A stretch of DNA of 64,000 bases from Microvirga soli (lineage in GTDB: Bacteria > Pseudomonadota > Alphaproteobacteria > Rhizobiales > Beijerinckiaceae): the NCBI RefSeq assembly GCF_016734765.1, contig NZ_JAERQE010000023.1, forward strand, positions 1 to 64,000, written 5' to 3'. Within the stretch, counting starts at the first letter, position 1, and each line of letters opens with the position of its first letter. The notes below the pieces were generated by a model, which was not told where the DNA came from, ran no database searches, and saw nothing but the letters and a program-made list of their open reading frames with translations. Position numbers and translations under genes: made by a program. Below are positions 47,843 through 56,449 of this stretch, piece after piece.

Positions 47843-48838
47843 CTAAATTTCCGCTCGCAGGGCCTCGAGAAGCGCCACCAGATCGGCCGGAAGGGGGCTC
47901 TCGAAGCGCAGGAACTCGCCGCTGCGCGGATGTTCAAAGCCGAGAATCGTCGCGTGCAGGGCCTGCCGGCCCAGCGCCGTGAGCGCCTCCCGCGACTGCT
48001 CCGAAAGGCGGTTCGCCTTCGTCTTGAAGCCCGACCCATAGGTTGCATCGCCCAACAACGGGTGCCCGAGATGGGCCATGTGGACCCGGATCTGGTGCGT
48101 GCGCCCCGTCTCCAGCTCGCACCGGACGAGGCTCGCCAGGGGCTGTGCAGGGGACAGGGCCTCCAGGAGCTCGTAATGGGTGATGGCATAGCGGCCGCGC
48201 TCCTCGCCCACCACGACGATCTTCTCGCGGTTGTGGGTGGAGCGGGCGAGCGCCGCCTCCACGGTTCCGCGCCGACGCTCGGGCACGCCCCAGACGATGG
48301 CCAGATAGGCCCGTTCCAGAGGGCCCGTGCGGCCGTGATCGGCGAACTGCGCCGAGAGGGCCTGATGGGCGACATCGTTCTTGGCCACAACCAGCAGGCC
48401 CGACGTGTCCTTGTCGAGACGGTGCACGATGCCCGGCCGCTTCACCCCGCCGATCCCCGACAGGCTCTCGCCGCAATGGGCGATGAGCGCATTCACCAGG
48501 GTGCCGGAATCGTGTCCCGCTCCCGGATGGACCACGAGGCCGGGCGGCTTGTCGATGACGATCACGTCATCGTCCTCATAGACGATGCTGAGCGCCATCG
48601 CCTCGCCGGCGGGCTCCGCCGGCACGGGCGGCGGCACGGTCAGTCCGATACGCACGCCGCCGGCCACCTTGCGGTTGGAATCCAGCACTGGCGCGCCGTC
48701 GACGGTGACCTGGCCCTCTCGGATCAGCGCCTGGAGCCGACTGCGCGACAGGTTTCCCTGCAGCCGCGCCAACACGCGATCGAGCCGCTCGGGCGCAAGC
48801 CCATCCTCCAACGTCCATTCGTGCCACGTCGCGTCCAC
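47843..48838 (-). CDS. rluD: RluA/RluD-family 23S rRNA pseudouridine synthase
   Basis: A 331-residue protein. An N-terminal S4 RNA-binding domain (LDRVLARLQGNLSRSRLQAL) is followed by the catalytic motif GIVHRLDKDTSGLLVVAKN with the nucleophilic Asp. ETGRTHQIRVHMAHLGHPL is the second conserved block. Family members modify large-subunit rRNA U1911/1915/1917 (RluD) or other sites; orthology to RluD is likely but unproven. It is upstream of rpoH on the same strand, separated by 187 bp. Confidence 0.9.
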   Translation of the reverse strand: MDATWHEWTLEDGLAPERLDRVLARLQGNLSRSRLQALIREGQVTVDGAPVLDSNRKVAGGVRIGLTVPPPVPAEPAGEAMALSIVYEDDDVIVIDKPPGLVVHPGAGHDSGTLVNALIAHCGESLSGIGGVKRPGIVHRLDKDTSGLLVVAKNDVAHQALSAQFADHGRTGPLERAYLAIVWGVPERRRGTVEAALARSTHNREKIVVVGEERGRYAITHYELLEALSPAQPLASLVRCELETGRTHQIRVHMAHLGHPLLGDATYGSGFKTKANRLSEQSREALTALGRQALHATILGFEHPRSGEFLRFESPLPADLVALLEALRAEI

Positions 48839-48932
48839 CGCATCCTCATTTCCGGCTGGCCTTTGCTTTTTTCAGCAAAAGGGCTTGAAGCAAATCAGAA
48901 GGGTGGTTATACGAGCGGCCTCCACCTTGCTA

Positions 48933-49008
48933 GCTCCCTTCGTCTAGCGGTCTAGGACGTCGCCCTCTCACGGCGAAAACAGGGGTTCGAGTCCCCTAGG
49001 GAGCGCCA
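48933..49008 (+). tRNA. tRNA-Glu(CTC)
   Basis: Acceptor stem GCTCCCT (48933-48939) pairs with AGGGAGC (48998-49004). The anticodon arm has a TCGCC/GGCGA stem and a CTCTCAC loop, giving anticodon CTC. The T arm includes GGTTCGAGTCC, and CCA is encoded at 49006-49008. All cloverleaf parts are intact. Confidence 0.96.
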
Positions 49009-49035
49009 CAATCAAGCATTTAGCTCGATTGTGGC
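49005..49035 (+). other. Inverted repeat directly after tRNA-Glu
   Basis: A 9-bp stem (49005-49013 with 49027-49035) overlaps the encoded CCA end. There is no clear U-tract, so it may mark 3'-end processing or weak termination. The following 220 bp up to the tmRNA show no gene. Confidence 0.4.
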
Positions 49036-49261
49036 TCAGGTCGAGAAATATATGTCTCTGAACTCCGCCGGACGAGCGTGGATGCGTCAGTGGGACGGCT
49101 CCCTTTGAAAGTCGTCAGCCCAGCCTGATTTCAGTCATACAACGAGAGACAAGAATACAGGCAACATTGTTGGCCAAAAAGGCTTTATGCCGCCCCGCCA
49201 GATAAGATCTTCTGCTTTGCGACTGGATATTGTGCTTTTGAGTGTCTATATCACAGGTGTC

Positions 49262-49600
49262 AGGTTCGCCTGACTATGATCGTAGAGGCAGAGTGGAATA
49301 GGCGTTTAGGACGCGGGTTCGATTCCCGCCGCCTCCACCACAAGCACACCGGCCGTCTAGGTACCGCAAGACGGGTTTTGAGCGGAATGGCCTTTCGTTG
49401 AGGTCATGCCGCTGCCCCGGTGTGTTTGTGATGGGGGCGACATGGGTTCGACTGGGCGCAATAAAGGCTAGGCTGCGGTTAGGCTGAGCTACGGCCTTGA
49501 CAGTGCAAAACTCATAAATGCCAACGATAACGTTGACATGGGTGCAGTGCGCCTCGCGGCGTAACGATCCGGGGCTCGGGAAAGCCTAGCAACAGAAACG
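49262..49600 (+). ncRNA. ssrA: tmRNA, circularly permuted two-piece form
   Basis: The acceptor piece comes first, ending with a T arm (GCGGG TTCGATT CCCGC) and CCTCCACCA at 49340. A 92-nt spacer with its own stem (near 49343-49352 and 49416-49427) is then excised. The coding piece starts at 49433 with GGGGGCG, which pairs with CGCCTCC of the acceptor piece across the permutation. The resume codon is GCC at 49520 and the tag frame ends with TAA at 49562-49564, giving ANDNVDMGAVRLAA. tmRNA rescues stalled ribosomes and tags products for proteolysis. Outer ends are approximate. Confidence 0.95.
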
Positions 49601-49627
49601 GCACCTTCGGGTGCCGTTCCCATTTCT
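49597..49627 (+). terminator. Terminator of the tmRNA transcript
   Basis: A 9-bp stem (49597-49605 with 49610-49618) capped by a TTCG tetraloop, followed by CCATTTCT. Confidence 0.8.
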
Positions 49628-49680
49628 AACCCTTGGCCTTTTCCACTCACGCTACCCCACAAAAGAGAGACGAAGAACAG

Positions 49681-50421
49681 ATGTCAGAGATGCAGGTGGA
49701 CGGCTACATCCGGGTTCCAAAAGGAACAATGGTCTACCCCAGGGGTAACGGCATCGAGGCCCCATCCACCCGGAACCAAGTCGTGAAGGTCACCGATATC
49801 TTCGACGTAGACGTCAAGAGCGACAACTTCTATCTGCTACTGCCCGACGAGATGCGGCTGCGTTACTTCGAGGCCAGCGGTGGCAAACGCCCCATTGATC
49901 AGGACATTCTGGATTTTACTGATCGCCTCACGAAAGGTGACTATCGAGCGGTGGAGTGGTCGAACAAATGGGCACTGATCGCCGATGTTCAGCCTGCTGA
50001 AGCTCCTGCCCGCGCCAAGACGGCAAAGAAGATCGAGAAGCCGGAGAAGAAGCCGCTCACCAAGCAGCAACAGATGGTGATTGGTTCCGTGTGGCACTTC
50101 ACGCAGGATACGGAGCTTCGCTACAAGGTTCGTAATCCCGCATATGCTGCCATGCGTGACGATATCGAGAGCAGCCTCCGTCAATTGCCATCACACGCTC
50201 GGAAGCAGACTGTCGACGCGAAGCTGAACGAGCTCGGCATGATCGACCATCTTGATGAAGCGTGGGGGTCTGTGATGGCGGGCGAGACCTTCACGGTTCG
50301 CAGCAAGCTCACGTCTGGTTTCGCAGGTGATCAGGACGTGCCGATGCTGTTCCGAGGCGAGAAGTTTACCTTACCCTATTCCAGCCTTGAGCCCTTCATC
50401 GAGCTTGTGGTTGAACGATAA
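49681..50421 (+). CDS. Orphan hypothetical protein
   Basis: A 246-residue protein (MSEMQVDGYIRVPKGT...). A mixed alpha/beta N-terminal domain (about residues 1-110) is joined by a Lys/Pro/Ala linker (ARAKTAKKIEKPEKKPLTKQ) to a second domain containing VWHFTQDTELRYKV and SHARKQTVDAKLNEL. No known family is recognised. Codon use is less GC-biased than in neighbours, consistent with acquired DNA. An in-frame TTG 48 nt upstream would lie next to the tmRNA terminator; the ATG at 49681 with a GAGA-type site is preferred. Confidence 0.65.
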   Translation: MSEMQVDGYIRVPKGTMVYPRGNGIEAPSTRNQVVKVTDIFDVDVKSDNFYLLLPDEMRLRYFEASGGKRPIDQDILDFTDRLTKGDYRAVEWSNKWALIADVQPAEAPARAKTAKKIEKPEKKPLTKQQQMVIGSVWHFTQDTELRYKVRNPAYAAMRDDIESSLRQLPSHARKQTVDAKLNELGMIDHLDEAWGSVMAGETFTVRSKLTSGFAGDQDVPMLFRGEKFTLPYSSLEPFIELVVER

Positions 50422-50629
50422 ACAGCTGCGAGCCGGGTCAGTTGACCGTTACAGCTAATGGGATCATCGACCCGGCGAGACGCACCAGAGATGAGCGCAT
50501 GTTGATAGTGCACATCCAGTAAAGTACACTTAATGCCAAGCTCGATGTAGAACAGAATGCTGTTGTCGCTCATCGATGCTCGACGAGCAGCATCTCCAGC
50601 TAGCAGCGACAACCCTCTAGGACGACCTG

Positions 50630-51106
50630 ATGCCGGACACAATTCAGATTGCTTTGGACGTGCAACGAGCCTGGGCGGCGCCAGATCAGCCGATTGCTAC
50701 TATACAAGCAGCGGGCGAAGCTTTTGCTAAAGCGGTCGGATACCGCCTTTATACCGTAACTCGCATGCTGTCAGATGGTCTTGAAGTGGAGCGAGTATAT
50801 TCCACCAACACAGATGTCTATCCAGTCGGCGGGCGCAAGCCTGTGTTGCCAAATGCTTATACGCAGCGCGTCCGCGGTGACATGCAACCATTTCTTGCCA
50901 AGACTCCGGCGGAGTTTGCCCCCCTCTTTCCTGACCACAAGACGATCACTGACCTCGGCCTCGGGTGTGTGATGAACCTGCCTATTGTCTTCGGAGGGAC
51001 AATGCTTGGTACGGTGAACCTGCTCGATAGAGAAGGTGTTTACGAAGAGAGACACGTTAAAAAGGCTATGCTTATCGCAAGGCAGATTCTGCCCGTACTT
51101 CTATAG
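50630..51106 (+). CDS. GAF-domain protein
   Basis: A 158-residue protein that is one GAF domain. Conserved features are the N-terminal helix LDVQRAWAAPDQP, the central YTVTRMLSDGLEVERVYST strand region, and the core LGLGCVMNLPIVFGGTMLGTVNLLD near the C-terminus. GAF domains bind small ligands or act as redox sensors. No output domain is present, so it may be an enzyme-like or accessory sensor. The GC content is lower than the genome typical. It starts at an ATG 208 bp after the orphan gene. Confidence 0.75.
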   Translation: MPDTIQIALDVQRAWAAPDQPIATIQAAGEAFAKAVGYRLYTVTRMLSDGLEVERVYSTNTDVYPVGGRKPVLPNAYTQRVRGDMQPFLAKTPAEFAPLFPDHKTITDLGLGCVMNLPIVFGGTMLGTVNLLDREGVYEERHVKKAMLIARQILPVLL

Positions 51107-51627
51107 CCAAACACCTGAGACGAGGCGCATCGTGCTATTCGTGCGCAACCAGTCGCATAAAGTAGCCTGAAAGAACTTATTCGGGAGACGGGGCGAGTGG
51201 ACTTTGTCGAAACTAATGGAGCCCGTTAGAGCCGCGGCACCTGGGCGATCGCTCAGGGCAGATTTGAGACGTTTGGCTGAGGACAGCTAACTCAACCAGA
51301 GCGGACGTTCGTAAAGGGCAGGGGACCGGCAGAGGATGACCCATAGTGGAACTTGGATACGGGTTCGGGCGGCCTGCCTCGAAACAATAGCTTACCCCGC
51401 AAGCAGCATCCTTTCCGAGCGTTAAATCAGTGACTTGGTCGGCTCCTCAGGGGAGATAGGCGTTCCTGGTTGGGAAGAACCTCAACGAACCTATGAAGAA
51501 GGCGGGTCTGATCGCTCTGACCCACAGATTCTCCCACAATGAACAGGCTAAGGGCGTAAAGAATGACTTGATCGTCTTGTCTGCCTTCGGCCTATGATGT
51601 CGCTACCCTTGGACGCCGCATCTGTTC
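51107..51627. other. Non-coding gap upstream of the organophosphate locus
   Basis: About 520 bp without a supported gene, terminator or structured RNA. It ends at the first gene of the sensing and uptake module and should contain that operon's promoter. I could not pick one with confidence and saw no sigma-54 type site here. Confidence 0.5.
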
Positions 51628-52998
51628 ATGCTTCGAACCTTTTTCATATGTCTTGCTGCATTGCTCGCTCCCACAGTCTTCATCGGGACTGCCATCGCGG
51701 CTGAAAAGGTGCGCGTTCTCACGTCTTTCCCACCGCAGTTTCTCGAGCCGTTCCAGAGAGCCTTCACAAAGCGCCATCCCGCGATTCTCATTGAGTTCGT
51801 GCAGCGCAAGACGACGACGGCGCTGGCAGACATCGTTGGCGACAGGCACAAAGCGGACATATTCTGGGCGTCGGCGCCGGATGCCTTCGAGATTCTGAAG
51901 AGGGTAGGCCGCCTGACGGAGCTGAAGCCGCGCCCTACGGGCGCTCCGGACCTTATCGCGGGCTATCCGGTAAACGATCCGGACCTGATGTATCTCGGCT
52001 TCGCCCTGTCGGGCTACGGGTTCGTGTACAATCCCGACTATCTCAAGGAGCGGGAACTGCCCGTGCCTAAGGGCTGGAGCGATCTCGCGGCGCCCATCTA
52101 TGCCGGGCACATCGGCATCAGCTCCCCGTCTCGGTCGGGCACGATGCACCTCATGGTCGAGGCCATTCTCCAAGTCTACGGGTGGGACCGTGGGTGGGGC
52201 ATCTGGTCCGAGATTGGCGGCAATCTCGCGACCGTCACGGCGCGAAGCTTCGGCGTTTCGGCGGGTGTTGCCCGAGGGCGTTTCGGGGTCGGGCCCTCAA
52301 TCGACTTTCTAGCAAAGCCCGAAGGCATGCCCGAGGGGGCGACCACCCGCTTCGCCCTCCCCGAAGAGACGCTGTTCGTACCCGCCAGCATCGCAATCCT
52401 GACCGATGCGGCCAATCGGGAGGGTGCCGAACGCTTCATCGATTTCGTATTGTCGCCAGACGGGCAGGCTCTTCTGCTGGACCCTGCGGTCGCGCGGCTG
52501 CCGATCTCTCCCTCTGTCTATCCGACCGATGGGTCGACGGATGGCAACCCCTTCCAACATGACAGTTTGTTTGCCAGGGGGTTGTTCGATGCGGGGCTCT
52601 CGGCCGCCCGCTACGAGCTGGTCAACATCATCTTCGATGAGATGATCACTTTTCGCAGATCGGACTTGGGGCGCATGTGGCGATCCGTGCGGGCGATGGA
52701 AGCGGCCCTGTCGGAGCGCTCCGACACGGATCTGGCAAAGCTGGTGAGCGATGCGCGCGGCGCCCTGACGCGGCCGCCCCTGAATGGCACGGAGGCCATG
52801 GAGCTGGAGCGCTGGAAGGACCTCGTTCGGGTACGGCGTGGGCTTCCCACACCCGAGCCCCAGGCCCGGCTCGAAGCCCACATCAAAGCCCGGATCGATG
52901 AGAACATGCGACGGGCGGCGCAAGCGCTGACCGATGCAGCCGCAAGATTGGGCGCGGCCGAATGGGACGCTCAGGGCCCAGAGGCCTCAAGGCCATGA
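51628..52998 (+). CDS. PgtC-like periplasmic binding protein (signal-sensing subunit)
   Basis: A 456-residue type 2 periplasmic binding protein with a signal peptide (residues 1-24, TAIAAE). Key segments are KADIFWASAPDAFE (about 76-88), PSRSGTMHLMVEAI (about 167-180) and PSIDFL (about 223-228). Residues from about 350 form a helical C-terminal extension. It is followed with an ATGA overlap by a histidine kinase and then a response regulator, the arrangement of the Salmonella PgtC-PgtB-PgtA phosphoglycerate-sensing triad. It most likely presents ligand to the kinase rather than to the permease, because the transporter has its own binding protein. Automated tools would call it iron-binding. 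Confidence 0.8.
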   Translation: MLRTFFICLAALLAPTVFIGTAIAAEKVRVLTSFPPQFLEPFQRAFTKRHPAILIEFVQRKTTTALADIVGDRHKADIFWASAPDAFEILKRVGRLTELKPRPTGAPDLIAGYPVNDPDLMYLGFALSGYGFVYNPDYLKERELPVPKGWSDLAAPIYAGHIGISSPSRSGTMHLMVEAILQVYGWDRGWGIWSEIGGNLATVTARSFGVSAGVARGRFGVGPSIDFLAKPEGMPEGATTRFALPEETLFVPASIAILTDAANREGAERFIDFVLSPDGQALLLDPAVARLPISPSVYPTDGSTDGNPFQHDSLFARGLFDAGLSAARYELVNIIFDEMITFRRSDLGRMWRSVRAMEAALSERSDTDLAKLVSDARGALTRPPLNGTEAMELERWKDLVRVRRGLPTPEPQARLEAHIKARIDENMRRAAQALTDAAARLGAAEWDAQGPEASRP

Positions 52999-54902
52999 TG
53001 ATCCGGCGGATGCGCCTCGGGATCGGCGGACGCCTCATCATCGCCTTCCTCGGAGTGGGCGGGCTCGCGGTCGGCGCATGCATCGTGGGCTGGCTGTCCT
53101 ATGCCCGCCTCAGCGAAGAGCTGAATTCCGTGGCGACAGCTCACCTTCCGGCCCTCGCGTTCTCCGCCCGCCTGGCGGAGGCAGGCGCGAACGTGATCGC
53201 CAGCACGCCCGATCTGGCGGTCGCGGAGCGCCGGGAAGCCTATGACAGAATTCGCAAGACGCTCGTCGAACGTGTGTCCGTGCTCCGCGCCGTCCTCAAC
53301 GAGCGGAACGACGAGCATTCACTTTCGCCTGATCTTCTCGTCGTGACAAATGGCATTGAGGCTAACCTCAATGCCATCGACCGGGTGGCCGACCGGCGCT
53401 TTCCCCTGCATGAACGCGCGCGTGCGATCAGTGAGGAATTGCGATGGCTGCAGGCCGATCTGATTGAAGAGATCGAGCCGCTCATCGACGACGCCCGCTT
53501 CAACATGGAATCGGCTATCGGCAGGGTCGCACCTGGCGAGGCAGCCGAGGCAGGACGAAAGACTCTGTTGGAGGAGAGCCGCAAGAGCGAGTCCCTCTTA
53601 ACCATCAATGCCTATGCCAACCTGATCGTGGGGCTACTGGGCCGGCTTGGAACCGTGCCGACGGTCGAGGACCTTCGGGAAACGAGCAACTTCCTCGGTG
53701 AGATGACGGATCAGTTTGACCTGGAAACCAAGGCGCTCGCCAGCTGGACAGATACGATCACCATCGGCCAGATCGCGACACGCCTCCTGGCCGTCTCCGA
53801 TCCGGCATCCGGGCTCGCTGCCTTGAAGCGGGCAGAACTCGAAGCCATCGCTGATGGGCAGGCGCTTCTTGCCGAGAACAGACGCCTTGTCACCCAGCTC
53901 GGTATACTTGTGTCTCAGGAGGTCAATCGTACGGAAGCGATTGCTCGAAGGGCGGCGGAGCGTTCCGCCGATGCCATCGCGATCGGGCGCAATCTCCTTC
54001 TGGCAATCGCCGTCACGTCACTCGCCATCACGATCGCGATCGGCTGGTTCTATGTCCGAAGGAACCTCGTCGTGCGTCTCCAAGGGCTGACTTTGGCGGC
54101 GACGACCATTGCGAGTGGCCCCACGATGCCGGTCCTGCCGCCTCCAACCGATGACGAACTCGGCGATCTCGCCAAGGCGCTTGCCGTCTTCAGACAAACC
54201 CGGGACGACTTGGTCCAGGCCGCCAAGCTCGCTGCGCTCGGCCAGATGTCTGCAGGCATCAGCCATGAGCTCAATCAACCTCTCGCGGCAATCCGCTCGC
54301 ACGCATACAACGGCGCCGTGCTGCTCCAGCGCGGGCGCCCGGAGGAAGCAGGGGCCAGCTTCGATCGGATCCAGGGACTGACGACCCGGATGGCGGAGCT
54401 GATCAAGCATCTCAAGCGCTTCGCCCGCCGCCCGGCCGCAGCTCTCGAAGCAGTCGATCTGCGCGCCGCCGTCGAGGGCGGCTTAAGCCTATTCGAGCAG
54501 CGTATCGATGCGGAGAAGGTCGCGGTGCGGATGAACTTTCCGGATGCTTCCCTCAAGGTACTGGCTGAGGAGGTCAGGCTGGAGCAGGTGATCGTCAATC
54601 TGATTTCGAATGCGCTCGACGTGGTCGAAGGCCAGACGGACCGTCGCATCGACATTGCCGCCGAAGCCAGGGAAGGTCGTATCCGCCTGGCGGTCACCGA
54701 CAACGGGCGGGGCATCGCAGAGCAGCACCGCAGCGCCATCTTCGACCCGTTCTTCACCACCAAGCCTGCTGGTCTGGGGCTCGGACTCGGACTGTCCATG
54801 TCGTACAACATCGTGAAGGATTTTGGAGGAGACTTGATCTTGGCGACGACAGGACCGACGGGAACGACCTTCGTGATCGATTTGGCGGCGAGCGAGGCAT
54901 GA
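52995..54902 (+). CDS. PgtB-like membrane sensor histidine kinase
   Basis: A 635-residue kinase starting at the ATGA overlap with the binding-protein gene. TM1 is at about residues 13-35 and TM2 at about 333-354. The roughly 300-residue periplasmic domain between them is almost all helical. A HAMP region follows (to about 405). The catalytic core has ISHELNQPLAAI (phospho-His about 424), VNLISNALDVV (N box), VTDNGRGIAEQ, DPFFTTKPAGLGLGLGL and a final beta hairpin. This is the DctB/NtrB-like class. It should phosphorylate the NtrC-type regulator that overlaps its 3' end. Another in-frame ATG at 52962 would overlap the upstream gene by 37 nt. Confidence 0.88.
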   Translation: MMIRRMRLGIGGRLIIAFLGVGGLAVGACIVGWLSYARLSEELNSVATAHLPALAFSARLAEAGANVIASTPDLAVAERREAYDRIRKTLVERVSVLRAVLNERNDEHSLSPDLLVVTNGIEANLNAIDRVADRRFPLHERARAISEELRWLQADLIEEIEPLIDDARFNMESAIGRVAPGEAAEAGRKTLLEESRKSESLLTINAYANLIVGLLGRLGTVPTVEDLRETSNFLGEMTDQFDLETKALASWTDTITIGQIATRLLAVSDPASGLAALKRAELEAIADGQALLAENRRLVTQLGILVSQEVNRTEAIARRAAERSADAIAIGRNLLLAIAVTSLAITIAIGWFYVRRNLVVRLQGLTLAATTIASGPTMPVLPPPTDDELGDLAKALAVFRQTRDDLVQAAKLAALGQMSAGISHELNQPLAAIRSHAYNGAVLLQRGRPEEAGASFDRIQGLTTRMAELIKHLKRFARRPAAALEAVDLRAAVEGGLSLFEQRIDAEKVAVRMNFPDASLKVLAEEVRLEQVIVNLISNALDVVEGQTDRRIDIAAEAREGRIRLAVTDNGRGIAEQHRSAIFDPFFTTKPAGLGLGLGLSMSYNIVKDFGGDLILATTGPTGTTFVIDLAASEA

Positions 54903-56248
54903 GTGCGAAGCCGAAGGTCGTCCTGGTGGACGACGACCAGGAAGTGCTCGACGCCTACCGGCAGACGCTGGAACTCGATGACTTCAACGTCACTGCGGTT
55001 GGCTCTGCCAAGGCAGGCATCGACATCCTGTCGCCGGATCTCCGGGCCGTTGTCGTGAGCGATGTTCGGATGCCTGGGCTCGACGGCTTCGGCCTCCTCG
55101 ACGCCGTCCGCGCAATCGACCCAGAGATCCCGGTGGTCCTCGTGACCGGCCACGGCGATGTGCCGATGGCCATTAAGGCGGTTCGAGCCGGCGCCTGGGA
55201 TTTCATCGAGAAGCCGGCCGATCCCGTGCGGCTCGTCGAGACGGTCAGGCGCGCATTCGCACACCGCAGCCTCATTCTCGAAAACCGGGCTCTCCGGGCA
55301 GGAACCGCGGATCAGGATTCCATCGTCAGCCGGCTCGTCGGGCGCTCCACCGCCATCGAACGGCTGCGGCGCATCCTTGGAACACTCGCGGAGGCCGAGG
55401 CCGACGTGCTTCTTCTCGGCGAGACGGGCACGGGCAAGGAGGTCGCCGCCCGCGCTCTCCATGATTTTGGAAGCCGACGGAAGGGGCGGTTCGTAGCGGT
55501 CAATTGCGGCGCGATGCCGGAAACCATGATCGAGAGCGAACTCTTCGGTCACGAGCCCGGTTCCTTCACCGGAGCCCGCGAGCGGCGGATCGGCAAGATC
55601 GAGCATGCGAGTGGCGGCACGCTCTTTCTCGACGAGATCGAGTCCATGCCTTTGACGGCGCAAATCCGGCTGCTGCGGGTACTCCAGGAACGAACCATCG
55701 AACGCCTTGGGTCGAACAAGGAGATCCCGGTCGACATCCGCGTTATAGCCGCCACCAAGGCGGATCTTACCGAACTGGCAGGCAAGGGCGCATTCCGCGA
55801 GGACTTGGTCTATCGATTGAACGTCGTCACGGTTCGCCTTCCGCCGCTCCGCGAGCGGCGGGATGATGTGCCAGTGCTTTTCAGTCATTTCCTCCATCTC
55901 GCGGCTGCCCGGCAGGCGAGGGCGGCGCCATCGCTCGAACCGTCCTTCCTAGAACGGCTCCAGCAGCAGCAATGGCTTGGAAACGTGCGCGAGCTGCGGA
56001 ACGCTGCCGAGCGATACCTCCTCGGTCTCGATGAGGACGATCTGCCTCAGGTGGGCCTGAGCCCTCCTAGTGCGCTGAGCCTCGAACAGCAGATGGAGGT
56101 CGCCGAACGCCGCGTCATTGAGGAAGCCCTCGTGCGCTTCGCCGGCCGCATCGGCACAACTGCAGAGGCACTCGGGATCACCCGCAAGACCCTTTATCTT
56201 AAAATGAAGAAGTACGATCTCGGTCAGACGGGTGAGATCGAAGTCTGA
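54899..56248 (+). CDS. Sigma-54-dependent response regulator (PgtA/DctD-like)
   Basis: A 449-residue NtrC-class activator. The receiver has the phospho-acceptor Asp55 (VVVSDVRMPG) and a Lys near 105 (IEKP). The AAA+ domain has Walker A GETGTGKE (174-181), a GSFTGA sigma-54 contact loop (221-226, variant of GAFTGA) and Walker B LFLDEIE. A Fis-type helix-turn-helix ends the protein (IGTTAEALGITRKTLYLKMKK). A sigma-54 promoter lies 124 bp downstream of its stop, before the transporter operon, giving an evident target. The gene overlaps the kinase by an ATGA. Confidence 0.92.
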   Translation: MSAKPKVVLVDDDQEVLDAYRQTLELDDFNVTAVGSAKAGIDILSPDLRAVVVSDVRMPGLDGFGLLDAVRAIDPEIPVVLVTGHGDVPMAIKAVRAGAWDFIEKPADPVRLVETVRRAFAHRSLILENRALRAGTADQDSIVSRLVGRSTAIERLRRILGTLAEAEADVLLLGETGTGKEVAARALHDFGSRRKGRFVAVNCGAMPETMIESELFGHEPGSFTGARERRIGKIEHASGGTLFLDEIESMPLTAQIRLLRVLQERTIERLGSNKEIPVDIRVIAATKADLTELAGKGAFREDLVYRLNVVTVRLPPLRERRDDVPVLFSHFLHLAAARQARAAPSLEPSFLERLQQQQWLGNVRELRNAAERYLLGLDEDDLPQVGLSPPSALSLEQQMEVAERRVIEEALVRFAGRIGTTAEALGITRKTLYLKMKKYDLGQTGEIEV

Positions 56249-56371
56249 TGTTACCCATCTGACCCATGGGGCTGGAGGGAGGTTACCGTCCTTTCCCAAA
56301 TCGGCTGCCCGTTCGGGAGTTGCGCCTGGAAATCCTTTCTTAGAACAATGGTACTGTGATTGGGCCAAGTT

Positions 56372-56387
56372 TGGCACGATTGTTGCA
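56372..56387 (+). promoter_or_regulatory. Sigma-54 (-24/-12) promoter
   Basis: TGGCACGATTGTTGCA matches the sigma-54 consensus (TGGCAC-N5-TTGCA) with the invariant GG at 56373-56374 and GC at 56385-56386, exactly 10 bp apart. It lies 63-78 bp upstream of the transporter binding-protein ATG. Predicted transcription start is about 56398. The activator is very probably the NtrC-class regulator encoded just upstream. Confidence 0.88.
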
Positions 56388-56449
56388 TAAGGCTTTACGG
56401 CCGCCCTCGCGCGGACCCAAGTCAAGAGCCAGCAAGTTGGAGGAAACTG

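Noticed and set aside
49262-51627. Complete prophage or integrative element at ssrA
   Set aside because: No integrase, no second copy of the tmRNA 3' end and no phage structural genes were seen.
56249-56371. Specific enhancer sites for the NtrC-class regulator
   Set aside because: Small palindromes (CCCATGGG, CCCGTTCGGG) are present, but none forms a convincing pair of matching activator sites.
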